A stretch of DNA of 64,000 nucleotides from Thozetella sp. PMI_491. Lineage: Eukaryota; Ascomycota; Sordariomycetes; Chaetosphaeriales; Chaetosphaeriaceae. The position numbers and the translations under genes are program-made. Numbering within the stretch: the stretch's first letter is position 1; the number at the start of each line of letters is the position of its first letter. This document shows, piece by piece, positions 11,502 to 22,724 of the stretch. The stretch covers positions 1 to 64,000 of the forward strand of contig MU270043.1 of NCBI GenBank assembly GCA_021432635.1, written 5' to 3'. The notes beneath the pieces are model-generated. The model did no database searches, was not told where the DNA came from, and saw nothing but the letters and a program-made list of their open reading frames with translations.

Positions 11502-12881
11502 TTAGAGCATCGCATCATAGTGGCCACCTGCTGGAAGCGCCAGCTCCTCAATGGTACCCGGCTTTCCAGATCGTACATCCTCTGCCAACTGCTCAAAGTA
11601 GTCTTCCGCATTTTTGACGGGGTCGAAATCCAAGACCCAGTCGTTGCGTGCCTGGGCTACCTTGTCGGGCTCCGCATCAAAGACCTCCCAGTTGTCGCCG
11701 TGCCACAGCTCTCGGATCGCCGAGCCAGCCTGGTGTGTAGCATGAGAGCGGTTGAAACGGATCCGCTCCATAACGCGCAGTGCCAACGGTACGTCGCCTC
11801 TCGCCTTCTGCAGGCAGACAGCCGCCACCGCACCATCCTCCATGGCTTGTGACCCTCCCTGCCCTGAGGTAGGCAGGTGGCAATGCGCGGCGTCTCCGAT
11901 GAGGACGATACGATACTTAGGACTGAGCCATGTTTTCAGGGCATCCCGCCAGATGAGCTTGTAATCGATTAGATTCTCTGGGGGCGTTACATCTAGGATG
12001 GCGTGACACTCCGGATGGTAGTCCTTGAGGAACTTCAAAACGTCGTTTTTGTTTGCTTTAAACGACCACGACTCTTGTATATCATCGTCATCCTATGAAA
12101 ATATTGTAAACAGTAGTTCAAGCTGGGGATAGAAATCAGCAATTCTTACCGGGTGAGTTAGAACCCAGGCGAACTGCGTGCCCTTGTTCCACGAGTACGC
12201 TAGCATGTGGCTATTTTGATGAATCCAGATCTTGATGATATCCTCCTCTTTGTTGAGATACTCCTGTAACAGAGGATTCGAGCGGACCTCCTCGTCGATT
12301 GGAAAGTACGAGCGGAAGATAGCGAACCCACTGTTGGTCTTCTTATCCTGTAAGCCCAGCACCTTCTGGCGCGCTAGTGACTTGGGACCGTCACCGGCGA
12401 GTACGCAGTCGCCCTCCAGACGTTCGCCGTTCGTGAGCACCACGCCGGCCTTGGAGTCATCCTCAAAATAGTCGACGACACCTGAGCCAAAGCGCATCTG
12501 CACCCCTAGCCTCGTAGCGTACTTGAAGAGCACCTCCCACATCTTTCCTCGCTGGCCGGCAAACTGCAGGCGTTCGTGAGAAAGTTCATGGTACCAGGGG
12601 TCAAGGTGAATGAGATCCCCGTTTGCTTTCAGCATCCGCATGTGTTTTGCTTCGGTGATGCACATGGCGAGTAGCTCATCCGTTACCTTGCCGTTGTCCC
12701 ACCGCTCGATGATACGGCCCGCATTGGCATAGAAATCAATAATGTCTCCGTACTGACTGGAGTTTTCGTACTTCTCGATCAAGGTTGCCTGCATTCCCCG
12801 CCGCTGAGCTTCGATGGCTGCCGTTAAACCGCCGAATCCGGCCCCGACAACGAGGACTTGAACTTTAGCTTGCGTCGTCAT
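11502..12881 (-). CDS. FAD-dependent monooxygenase (salicylate-hydroxylase-like)
   Basis: Exons 12881-12150 and 12092-11502 on the minus strand, with a 57-nt intron, give 440 residues. The start is the ATG at 12881, directly before the first beta strand (KVQVLVVGAGFGG, the dinucleotide-binding GxGxxG at about 13-18). CVLAGDGPKS is the DG motif that reads both FAD and NAD(P)H. GDAAHCHLPTSGQG at about 310-323 is the second FAD-binding GD motif. Class A flavin monooxygenases of this shape hydroxylate or epoxidise aromatic and polyketide-like substrates. There is no C-terminal membrane helix and no signal peptide, so it is probably cytosolic. The frame also opens upstream to 13010, but that part lacks family sequence. 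Confidence 0.92.
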
Positions 12882-13429
12882 CGTGGTTTGGCGCCAGTTC
12901 CCGCGTCTGTGTCCGTTTCTGTGAAGTTTGGTCCCCTTCACTTTGTCGTAGGGGTTTGGGGTGCTATTAGGTAGTATCTGTACCTGCATACCTAATCCCC
13001 CGGCAGGCACACCGGTGCTGAAGATTTCGGAATTTTACTATGTCCATGGTGCCATGTTTACGGAGATTGGACTGGGACGGAGAACTTCTGCATTAATCCG
13101 TCGCTGTGGCGAAGGGCACTAAGCGCTCCCGGCCGGCACAACACCAGATAACGATACGATAGATCCGAAAAACAATTATCCCTACTGAAAAATCAGGCTT
13201 GGGTACAGCCTGCACCTCCATTTCATTGTAAATTCTCGACATGACGCATGGGGCCTAAGACGAGGCGGGTGGCATGCCCTGGGCCTATGAGCGTACGATC
13301 ACTTAGTAGGATAGGCAACTTTTACAGTGGCATTGGTAAATATCATGGTCTCAATATTTAGCATCTCCTCTGGGAATTGCTAGGCCCCAATCTATTCTTG
13401 ACATATGGACATGCTCCGAGATAGGGAGA
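12882..13429. other. Intergenic, monooxygenase promoter
   Basis: 548 bp between the 3' end of the permease and the start of the monooxygenase. AT-rich patches at 13140-13200 and 13310-13360. No gene or repeat recognised. Confidence 0.5.
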
Positions 13430-15366
13430 TCACTCGTGACGTATACAGGCTACAACTTGGCCCCCAGGACTGAACCTGATGGCGGGCGGATTATAACTTT
13501 TCCTGGCAATAAAGAACCAAGAAGCCGTGCTGGCAGCAATGAAGCTTCCAAAGACAAGGCATGTGTAGTCTAGTATCTTAGTATAATTATTCTCTCACCG
13601 GAGGATACGGTGGGACTACTTACTCATAGTTCCGAGATCAACAACGGTTGTGTACGGGAATTGGAAAAAGATTACTGCAATAATGGCGTATGCAACGGAG
13701 ATGATGTTACACGCCCAACCCACCGCACTGGGGACTTTGAATGGCCTGTTCGCGGGCAAGAATTGGGCATCTCGGCGGCGAAATAGAAGGACGGCAGATG
13801 GAAAAGCGAGCGTGATTTGCTGAAACACGACTGAGATGCTCAGGATTGCAAGGAAAGCTGCCACAGAAGCGTCAGTCTACTTTCCATGTTACAGAGAAGC
13901 TTGGCTCAAGAGCCGTCGGTGGGGGGGCTTGACCTGTCGAGGATATCAAGTAGAGACAACCGATTAGAAATATCAGAAAGGCATTAAAGTAGAGAGCCGT
14001 GGTGGGAACTCGAGTTTTAGGGTTCACACGGGTTAGACGGTCCGAGAAGAGCAGGGCCTTGTCATTCGCGAAGCTAAACGTCATGCGGGACACGATCTGT
14101 GTTGCTGGAAACGTGCTGACCGGCACCATGATAAGTAAGAAGCACATGAATGCCACCGCCCAAGCATCGGAGTGCATAGCTTGGCGCCAGATCTCAAACG
14201 CTGGGTAAACGGCACTAAGAACTGCGTCGAAATCCGAAATGACGTAGACGGTAGCGACGGCGAATGCTACAGAGGTGACGAAAGAGAGTGCGAGAGACGT
14301 CAGAATGGCCTTGGGAATTACCCTGGCTGCGTTCTTGGTGTCTTCGACAAGGTGCACCATGCCGTCGATGGGACAGAACATGACGGTAGGACTACTCAAC
14401 GTGATGAGAAAGGTAACTCCTGCTGGCCAGCCGGTGGAGTTGCTAAAGGTGGTCCAGACGAACTCAGACGTGTTCATTCCACCCCTCTGCCCGACAAGCG
14501 TGGCGACGAAGATGGTTATGCAGGCGAAGATACTGAACATGACTATCGGACCGCGTCAGTGATTACAATTGGCTCTAGGAAACCAAAAGGAGAACTGGTG
14601 GGCCTACATCCGAACTTGTAGATATTCGGCAACATGGAGCTGATATTCGGCAACATGGAGCTGAACCACGCATTGGCGACAAGATTGACCACGTTGCTGC
14701 ACTGGAATAGGAGGAAGACATGCCACTTCTCGACTACGAAGTCTGGGTGGAACCAGCTGATCAGGCAAATAACGTAATTGCCCAGAGCTCCGTTTCCTGC
14801 GGCTGCGAGGGTGATCCAAGAGAACCAACTGAGGCTTCCGCATGCATAGCTCTGGGGGGCCAGACAGATTTTAGTCTTAGCGATGAGGTCTCTGACGGGA
14901 CAGCGTGATCCGCTCACCATGATTCGACGGTACTTAGCAGGCGACAAGATGCTAACCCAGTGGTACTGGCCACCAATGGTCGGATACATAGCCACTAACT
15001 CACACAGAGTGATTGCCACCGGAAGATATACCGCACCCACAAGTACGACGCCCCATATAGTGCAAACCGGTCCGCCGTATATGAAGGACAATAGAAGGGT
15101 CGATGGGAATGTGATCCAGGTGGCCATCGTGTCGAATCCAGCAGCGACAATCTGCAGCCAGTTCAAATCTCTCTTGAAATGGGTCTCCTCGTCGTCCATG
15201 GGTTTGGCCTTGAGGCCTTCGGCGTCGACCACGACTCCTTCGGCCGTATCGATGGCTGCCGGAGTAGGTGAGTCTTTGAGTCTAGGATGTAGAGTAGTTC
15301 AAGGTGAAACATACCATCCATCGTTGGTGCTAGGCCATTCTCTAGGTACTCTTTAGACGACTTCAT
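13430..15366 (-). CDS. Amino-acid/GABA permease (APC superfamily)
   Basis: Six exons on the minus strand, 15366-15315, 15255-14918, 14851-14608, 14542-13934, 13857-13624 and 13569-13430, encode 538 residues. All five introns (54-76 nt) keep frame. The last exon restores the usual C-terminal helix (FGSFIAASTASWFFIARKSY). Family signs are the N-terminal loop before the first helix (HFKRDLNWLQIVAAGFDTMATW), the conserved PTIGGQYHW in the first third, and EDTKNAARVIPKAI after helix 7-8. These match fungal amino-acid/choline/GABA transporters, which import nitrogen compounds through the plasma membrane by proton symport. The sequence contains a recent 21-bp duplication (14621-14662), which adds seven residues in a loop. 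Transcribed divergently from a Zn2Cys6 regulator. Confidence 0.92.
14621..14662. repeat. 21-bp perfect tandem duplication inside the permease
   Basis: The 21-bp unit at 14621-14641 is repeated without a mismatch at 14642-14662. On the coding strand it doubles the seven residues SSMLPNI, in frame, close to an exon end. Zero divergence indicates a recent event. Confidence 0.95.
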
Positions 15367-16217
15367 TGTGTTATGATGTTCTGTATGACGCGGCAGTTGA
15401 TTCCAGACGGAAGCTCCGGTGGAGCAGTCGTGTGCTCCTTATAAGCCAGTGTATCATCCGACACCTGCCCGAGAAGATGGAATTCGATTTGCATCAACTG
15501 GGAATCGCTTCTTGACAATTGCAGCCCTTGACCATACTGAGCTCGGTGCTTGAGGTGGTGACAGCTCGATAGCGGATAATTGCACAAGGGCTAGTTGGCA
15601 ATCCTAGCTCTTGCAATGGGTGGACCACCCTGGACCCCTGCCCTAAAGTCACTAGGCCACAGCGGCTTGGACCGATGTACAACAGCGAGCCGCTTAGGAG
15701 TTTCTGGGGTACAGCAGGTGAAGCTGTAGGGGGGTTATGGAGGGTGGTTGCTCTTGTGTCTGATCACCTCGGCACATCGTGGTCTATGCTAGTGCACTAG
15801 GCCTCTAGGGTGCGTGACTATCTGCCAGGTGCTGATATCCGCTCAATGCCATTCGCTCGATTTATCCGAGATGGGGCAGCTGGGGCACGACACAGCACTA
15901 CCTAGGCCTTTCTCACTAGTTAGTTAATAGGGTGGCCATCTCCAATGATCCCAGCTAGCTCGGCCGTGGGTATAACGCTAAGGTCCGCTATGATGCGGGG
16001 GTGGCTATCTCTGGGATCCTAGACAAGGAGGGCTTGCAATTCAGCAGTGCCTAGCCTGCGAAGTTTGCCCTGTCTCACTATCAATTGCAGTAAGGCTTCC
16101 CCTTCAGGTCGTGGTGAGCGATTCTCCTTACCACATTGCATGTTTGCGCGCAACAGTCCTATTGTCCTAATCCGCGTGCCGTAAAGAGACCATTTCTTGC
16201 AGAAAATCAACTACGAA
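15367..16217. other. Divergent promoter between permease and Zn2Cys6 regulator
   Basis: 851 bp shared by the permease (minus) and the regulator (plus). No coding potential is seen. This is the natural place to look for a binding site of the adjacent regulator. Confidence 0.5.
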
Positions 16218-17989
16218 ATGGAGGAAGTCGACATACTTGCCGCACTGGTGCACTGTAAAGCAGCCGGTAACGGTGCTTGTGGAAGCTGCCAGGACACCGG
16301 GGATTCCTGCGACGGACAATTGCCAGGTAGGTGGGCAAGCGAATGCACTTCCTTGTCTTTCTCTTGCTCTGTGCCAGTATCACTTTGGCATCGAACTAGC
16401 CGCGCTACATTCCCACCCCCTATCAGATATCTTGTGGGCCTTCTAACTTGCCTTAGAATGCGAACGATGCCTTCGCCAGGGACGTGCATGTCAAGGCTAC
16501 AGTGTTCGGCTACATTGGCCGTCCATTCCGCCTCCCACACGTTATTTTGACAATGCTGAGACGACCAGCGCGAGAAGGAGAGATCAGCTTGCCTTCGGAG
16601 GCCGCGTACCAGAAGGGATCCCTATTTCGCTGTCGCCACTTGGTCTTTCCCAGCGTGAGGACCACCTTATACAACATCATACACGTAAGTGGAGCTATAC
16701 GCGCAAATGCCCGTCGGTGTGTACTCACCAAGTTTCAGGAAATGTAGCAAGGATTGCTCTGGCCATAGACTATGAGGGAAACGTGTATCGTTCACTTGTG
16801 CCCATGGCCATGTCCAACCCCGCACTCTTATATGCGTTGCTGGCCGCATCTTCTGGTCATCTCAGCCGATGCCAGGGTACATCTTACGATGCGGCTGACA
16901 GGTATATGAAGCGTGCACTGATCGAGATGGAGAGGAGGCTAGGGGACAGTACCCTAGCCATGAGCCACACAACTCTGGCGGCTATGTTGTGCATGATATC
17001 CTACGAAGTACGTTGGACTGCAACGCAATACGTATTGCATGTTTAGGCACTACTGACCGTATAGCGTTGCTAGGTTGGAAGAGGTTCTAGCAACTGGAAG
17101 CACCATTATGAAGGCACCAAAGGCTGGATTCGGTCCAAACCACCAGGTCTGGTCCTCGACCCTTTCCTCAAAGGATGGGTCTTCATGGTGGCGCTCCAAG
17201 CATCCCTCGTGTTTGGAGATGACGTGCCGGAAGACATCTTGGACTGGCAGAACAGAGGAAATGACGCAAGCCTTGCTACGGCAATAGACCCCTTTTTAGG
17301 ATACTCGGTGAAGCTCCCTAGGATAATGGTAAGATGGGTCAACATTGATCCCGCAGCCTCAACCGCTAATTTCTGACTGTACATAGCATGCGGCTTCGAT
17401 GGTTGAACGGCCTCATGCCCAGCTTCTTCTTAGGCCGGGCGAGCTGCACGCAGAAGTAGAACGGCTTCAACAGCAACTAGAAAACTGCGAGATAGATACT
17501 ACAAAGTGTTTGGTACTTGCAAGCTCGTGGGAGCCAGAGGTTTGCCGATCTGTGGCGGGTGTCTCGCCACAGAGCCGGGACCTATGGAGGCGGGCCGGTG
17601 CTACCGCCGAGATATTTCGACACGCCGCCCACATCTATGTGCAGCGCCTCGAAACTCCGCCGAGCCAGCCACTGCCGGCCAGGCTCCAAACCTCTGTTAA
17701 TGCGATCCTAAAGTTGTTGAAACAGGTCCCCGATAGCAGAGGGCCAGGTGCCAACCTTAGCTGGCCGCTTCTCGTGGTCGGCAATGAGATCGACGACCAA
17801 AACACCCGCCAGATGCTATTGGATCGGTGGCAGGGCCTTTATGTACTGGGAATGGAGTCAACGCGTCGTCTGGAGAACGTCTTATTAGAGTCGTGGAGGC
17901 GCCGCGATATGGCAAGGGAAGAAGGGGGACCTGGGCAAACATGGCAACAGGTGATGCACAGCATGGGAGAAGCACAGATGGTAGCTTAG
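16218..17989 (+). CDS. Zn2Cys6 transcription factor with Fungal_trans_2-type domain
   Basis: Five exons, 16218-16326, 16457-16684, 16739-17007, 17074-17328 and 17387-17989, encode 487 residues. The six zinc-binding cysteines are at about 21, 24, 31, 38, 41 and 48 with regular spacing (x2, x6, x6, x2, x6). The second half, ECERCLRQGRACQGY followed by RLHWP, is classical. The loop between Cys2 and Cys3 reads QDTGDS, where Arg/Lys-rich sequence is usual. The middle region fits the fungal-specific domain of ARCA-like regulators: YRSLVPMAMSNPALLYALLA, then MISYEVGRGSSNWKHHYEG across an intron, then a C-terminal WPLLVVGNE. It probably controls the neighbouring permease, monooxygenase and P450 genes, an inference from position alone. 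The first intron is 130 nt; the others are 54-66 nt. Confidence 0.85.
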
Positions 17990-18322
17990 AGAGAGTGAAG
18001 TACCTAGCAAATATCATAACCCATCGAGTTCTGGATCGGCTGCATTCGTGAAGGCGCGTAGCCACTACGTCTTGGTCCTTATACGGCTTAGTGGTCTACT
18101 AGGTATGTACTTTTACTTTGTGGGCCAGCGGATATTTGCCTGATTGGCCGGTCACCATTCAGAGGCTCCAAGCTTCAGTCGCCTCTCAACGCAGCTGCAT
18201 GTGACCATTTTCTTGCCCTCCAGCATGCGACATGAACCCTTACTCTGTTGGTCTATCCTGGCGGATCCGAAAGTACTAGATCTCGCCTTGAAGCTGAACC
18301 CCACGGCTCGCGAATACCGAAA
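17990..18322. other. Intergenic between two regulators
   Basis: 333 bp of 3' region of one regulator and promoter of the next. Nothing further seen. Confidence 0.5.
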
Positions 18323-20840
18323 ATGCCACAGCACCGGAGAGTGGTCAACGAACTGCAGCGCCGGAAGGTCACTGTCGCCTGCGAACCGTGCCGGAGGCGG
18401 AAGGTAGGAAGTCCTCGCCAGTATCTTCTCATGCAACAACTTTGAAACCCCTAGCTCACGCCCCGGCTAGGCCCGATGCTCCGGTACTGTACCTTGCACG
18501 GGATGCGTTCGAGGAAACCTAGAATGCGAGATTGATACAAATCGTCTGCCGAGAGGCCGAAGACCGGCCGTAATAAAGCAACCCCATCCACCCTCCACCC
18601 AAGGACATAGTAGCCCGTCTGAAGCCTCAAATTTCTCCGAGGCCGTCCAAGTTGATTGTGGACAAGGTCAAAATGATCTCCCTGCTATCTCCCCCCAAGA
18701 TGACGCGCTATTTCTCGTTGAGATTGTGGCTACTCGCCGGAGACTCCATGAGGGACTTTCAAACGTGGCCGCCCATCTGCAACGGTAGGCTCCATGATAA
18801 AATTGAGACTTCAGCCTAGAGCCATTTCTAATAGCCACGCGTATCTAGATCAACCAATATCTCTTCTGGCTTGTTAGTGCATCTAGTGGAACTATTCTGC
18901 ACTGCAGTAAATCACCAGCAGCTACCAATCCTTCCCCAGGAGTATGTAGTTGAGTGGCTTATCGACCGAGAATGCCCGCCTTTCTTGTTACTGGCCATTT
19001 CAGCTCTGAGTCTGCCCTACTCGTCACATCACTCCTTGAAGTCAGACTGGGACGTCGATTTGGCCGACAGACTGAACCAGCAGTCGCGAATGGAACTCCA
19101 AAAACACAGCTTTTCGAAGTCAAATCTTGACAAAATAGTAGCCATGTGTATCTTGGCTCTCCATGAAATCAATTTCGGGAACGGGGAGCAGGCATGGTGC
19201 GATGTTGGTATGTTGACTGCTGAGCTACTCCGTCCTTGTGAAATTGGACTTGTCTGCCTCCCCGTCAGACCTTCCCGGTGGCTAATAGTTTTCAAGGTGG
19301 CGCTTCTTCCATTGTAGAACTTATGCCAGCAATCGATGATACAAACAGCATGGAGTCGGTCGTCTTCAGCACCATCAAGAACCAGCTGGCCTGGATCCGC
19401 GTTTGCTTTGCCCTCGGACATCCGAATCTACTTCCATGCATCCATCGTAAACCTGAAGACAAGATTAACGAAGAGATACTTGGAGCCGATGCCTGCGTTG
19501 CAGGAGCGGTGAAACTGATTCTGGATATTGCCAAGTACACCGACAAGCACCCAGACCTCGATACGATGCCTCCGTGGTACCAACAATCCACGTTCATGTC
19601 TCTACACCGACAGTTGGATCGCTTTTTCATCTACATCGCCGCAAATTTTCATATAGGGGCTGGAAGCCCCTTGGATGGCGTGAGCAGTCGTGCGGAATAT
19701 TTCTACGCCCTGTTCGTAAACCTAGTCCTCGAGCACTGTACCATGATGTTGACCCAAGGGGTGCTGGCGCAACTCGAGGAGGGGAAGAAAGGCCATTGGG
19801 ACGGTGCACCACCATCAACATTCATCGAAGCTTGTGCATTAGCCTGCGAGACAAGCGCTGAAAACATTTACGAAATATGCGTCATCTTAGCTTCCGAGCG
19901 CCTCTCAATTCTCGTAAGTAGCGCAATCCTCCTCGGCGATGTGAGTGACTTAGCATGCCTATAGCCGCCATTTCTCGGGTTTTGCTGCTTCCAAGCAGCT
20001 ATGATCTTCATCTACTGCTTGCCCAAGAAAGAGGGTCGAGCCCGAGGGGAGATTGTCGCAAAGCTGAAGTTGATCCTTGCGGTCCTTGGAGCAATCAAGA
20101 CAGCTTACAAAGGAGCCAGCTTGTGGGTGAGTGTTAAGCAACCCTTTGGAAACACTGATCTAGTTTAACAAGCTTCTCAGGTAGATGTCCTTGTGAAAAT
20201 CCAAAGGGCACAAACAGTCATGCATCTGGACAAGCCGTCAACACTGCAATCGCTTGATCCCTTTCATCCTAGATGCCCCCCTATAGATGAATGGCCGTTC
20301 ATCCCCTTTGCGGACTCCTTTCGGCGCCGACCCAAAGATAGCACAGAACCACGCGATGAATCGCGGCAAAAAAGCCCAGATAATAACGCATTTCCGAAAG
20401 ACGCAGACAGTTGGATTTCAAGTTATAAGACGCAGCTTGAATTGCAGGTCCAGATCATTGCCAAAGACAACTCCACATCATTACAGAGGGACGGCGATCT
20501 CGCCGGAGCCGAAGCGCACGGCAACAACGAGGTCGAGCAGGCCTCGCACGAAAGCAACGACGAGAGTCCGCCGCAGTCGGACGGACTCGAACAAAATTTC
20601 ACCTCCAGAATTTCTTTGCCGCCAACCTTCCCACATCAGGTACTTTGGGGCGACCAGGAGGTAAACTCCCATACAAATCCGGCGTACGGGTTAGAAGGAA
20701 TAGTGGCATCATTTTACCACTTGGCCCACGAGGCTGGCATACCAATCATGAGTGACGAAGAGTATCTCAGAATGGGGTCGCACATAGCAGATCAGGGTGA
20801 GTTATTCGACGAAGATGCATTCTTTACCTTCCCTGTATAA
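18323..20840 (+). CDS. Zn2Cys6 transcription factor (fungal-specific domain)
   Basis: Six exons, 18323-18403, 18471-18784, 18849-19207, 19297-19913, 19965-20126 and 20181-20840, give 730 residues. The zinc cluster is split by the first intron: ACEPCRRRK on one side and ARCSGTVPCTGCVRGNLEC on the other. The cysteines are at 20, 23, 30, 36, 39 and 46, with a normal basic loop. The middle shows the fungal transcription-factor domain, beginning LLVHLVELFCTAVNHQQLPILP, and the later PPFLGFCCFQAAMIFIY segment. The C-terminal 200 residues are polar and low in structure, a possible activation region. The 19208-19296 intron is the least certain join. The gene follows the previous regulator in tandem on the same strand, but the two are different in sequence. 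Confidence 0.82.
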
Positions 20841-21606
20841 TAGTAAAGAAAGTACGAGCGGGATTTATGGATTCGGGTCGTAAGTTGCAGAACATATCTC
20901 TCACAGTTCGAATTAGAAGTAACTGCCCCGATGGCTTTTCCTAGTTCAACTCTTGTACCTAGCGTATGAAGGTGGATAGGCTATTGTCTAGTTATAGGAC
21001 TAAATGCTTCCGTGTGCTTCTGTCTTGCGGTGGGCGGGAACTCATTGCAACAGGTTTTGTGCTAGTTTCTCAGTTAGTGAATGGAAGTTGCTAGCGGATC
21101 TACACGTGGTTTCTAGAGACTCATTAGCTATCTTGCTAGACCCGTTTCAAGCCACGCCCGTGATACATCCTCTCGGATCACTTGGCGCCTCGGCACCCGG
21201 ATCGAATATATCAATGCCTAGCTTCCCCTGCCATTTTTTATTATCAAGGGGACTAGCTTCGTGGACACCACACTACTGGTCCTGTCTGGCGTAATCATTT
21301 GTGTTGTCCGGTGCAATCGATGGCCGAATCGACGCCTTGGCATGCAAGGGTCGTCTTTCAGCTGGGCGGGGCGCAACGGGGCTCAACGAGTCCTAAGTTG
21401 AGATGGGGGATGCTAAATACTCGATGGCCAGGCGATGCGCTACGATCAAGTCTTCCGATCGCCAAAGCATCCTCTCGTATCCGTCCTATAAGTATCGCGC
21501 CTCGAACAAAGCCGAAATTTCGCGCCATTGCTGGTCAGACTCAGCAGCCACCCTTCGTTGCGCCGCTGGAGAGAACATCGGATAGGGTTACCAGAAGCGC
21601 GTCAAG
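20841..21606. other. Intergenic, promoter of the DUF7136 gene
   Basis: 766 bp. A TATA-like CTATAAG lies near 21485, about 120 bp before the ATG. No gene seen. Confidence 0.45.
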
Positions 21607-22443
21607 ATGAAGGCATCCTTGCTATTCGCATCTTGGCTGCCGTCGCTCTCTGCGGCAGTGACCCTACCTGCTCTCCCGGCAGTCCTCGAGGTGGACATCA
21701 TCTTTCCCCGGAACGAAACCTACGCCCGTGTGGACAACTTCCCCGTTATTCTAGCCTTGCAGAACGCCCCGCTTGCCTGGGACTTTGGATTCCACGTTTC
21801 TTGGTCCTTGAGAAACCTAAGCAAACTCACCGGGTCTAATTTCGTCGACTCCGAGAGCATCCTCCAGCCCAACTTGCCCGTTAGGCTACCTGCCCCGGCT
21901 GATACCTTCTTCATCGTCAACTCCACCAACGATCTCGACGGCCCTGGTACTTATCAACTCTCCTGGGGGATTGCGTTGTCAGAGAACTGCACGAGGAATG
22001 GCGACTTCATAACTCACACGATCGGCGCGGGGTTGAGCAGCGGACAAGTCGTGTTCACCATCGCGGACGGGGGTAAAGCTGTTGATCTGACTGACGGAGG
22101 GCCGTGCCCTCTGGCCGGCGGTGTTGTAAACATTCAGTCCAACCTCACTGGATGCGCTCATGTCGACAACACGGGCATACAAGCCAACCCGTGCAACATC
22201 GCCATCGATGACTCGCTAGCCCAGAGTCTCTCGTCGCAGCTGCCTCAGATCACAGGGTCCACATCTACCAAAGCCACTGCCACTAAGACCACGACGCCAA
22301 CATCTGGAACGGGCACGGGGGGTGTTTCTAAGACCAGCTCGTCGACGACAACATCGGCGACGAATAATGCCCCGAGAGGAAGCCTGCAGACCGCCGCCGC
22401 TGTGCTTGCGGGGGCGGCAGGACTCTGCGCAATGCTTGTATAA
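21607..22443 (+). CDS. DUF7136-type secreted GPI-anchored protein
   Basis: Single exon, 278 residues. A cleavable signal peptide covers about residues 1-17 (ending SLSAAV). The ectodomain starts LEVDIIFPRNETYA and has several N-glycosylation sequons and a small set of Cys (LSENCTRNG, GPCPLAGG, NLTGCAHV, NPCNIA). This fits the fungal DUF7136 family. A Ser/Thr-rich stalk at about 217-255 leads to a C-terminal hydrophobic stretch (AAAVLAGAAGLCAMLV) with small residues before it, the layout of a GPI-anchor signal. It should sit on the plasma membrane or in the cell wall. Function is not known for the family. It lies between two transcription-factor genes. Confidence 0.82.
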   Translation: MKASLLFASWLPSLSAAVTLPALPAVLEVDIIFPRNETYARVDNFPVILALQNAPLAWDFGFHVSWSLRNLSKLTGSNFVDSESILQPNLPVRLPAPADTFFIVNSTNDLDGPGTYQLSWGIALSENCTRNGDFITHTIGAGLSSGQVVFTIADGGKAVDLTDGGPCPLAGGVVNIQSNLTGCAHVDNTGIQANPCNIAIDDSLAQSLSSQLPQITGSTSTKATATKTTTPTSGTGTGGVSKTSSSTTTSATNNAPRGSLQTAAAVLAGAAGLCAMLV

Positions 22444-22724
22444 ACTTTAGAACCCAGATAGCCATCGAATACAATAAAATTAAAAAGTAAACAAGATGTA
22501 TCCCGCTTGGCTGACATGTGGCTGAATATACATAGCTCGATTCAGGTAAGATAAGGAATCTTGTAAGCGCCGCCACTGCACTAAAAGCCCAGGCACGCCA
22601 CGAGGGCGGACAGGCTTCTATAGCCAACCAGCAGCTGACTAGGTATATGTCTTGTCGCTTAAGAGCCTGTCATTTTGAACCGGCAAGCTTGGCGAGCTTT
22701 ATTCTCTAGCCGAGTTCCCATTTC

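Noticed and set aside
12882-13010. Longer N-terminus for the FAD monooxygenase
   Set aside because: The upstream codons are unlike the family, whose members begin a few residues before the GxGxxG strand.
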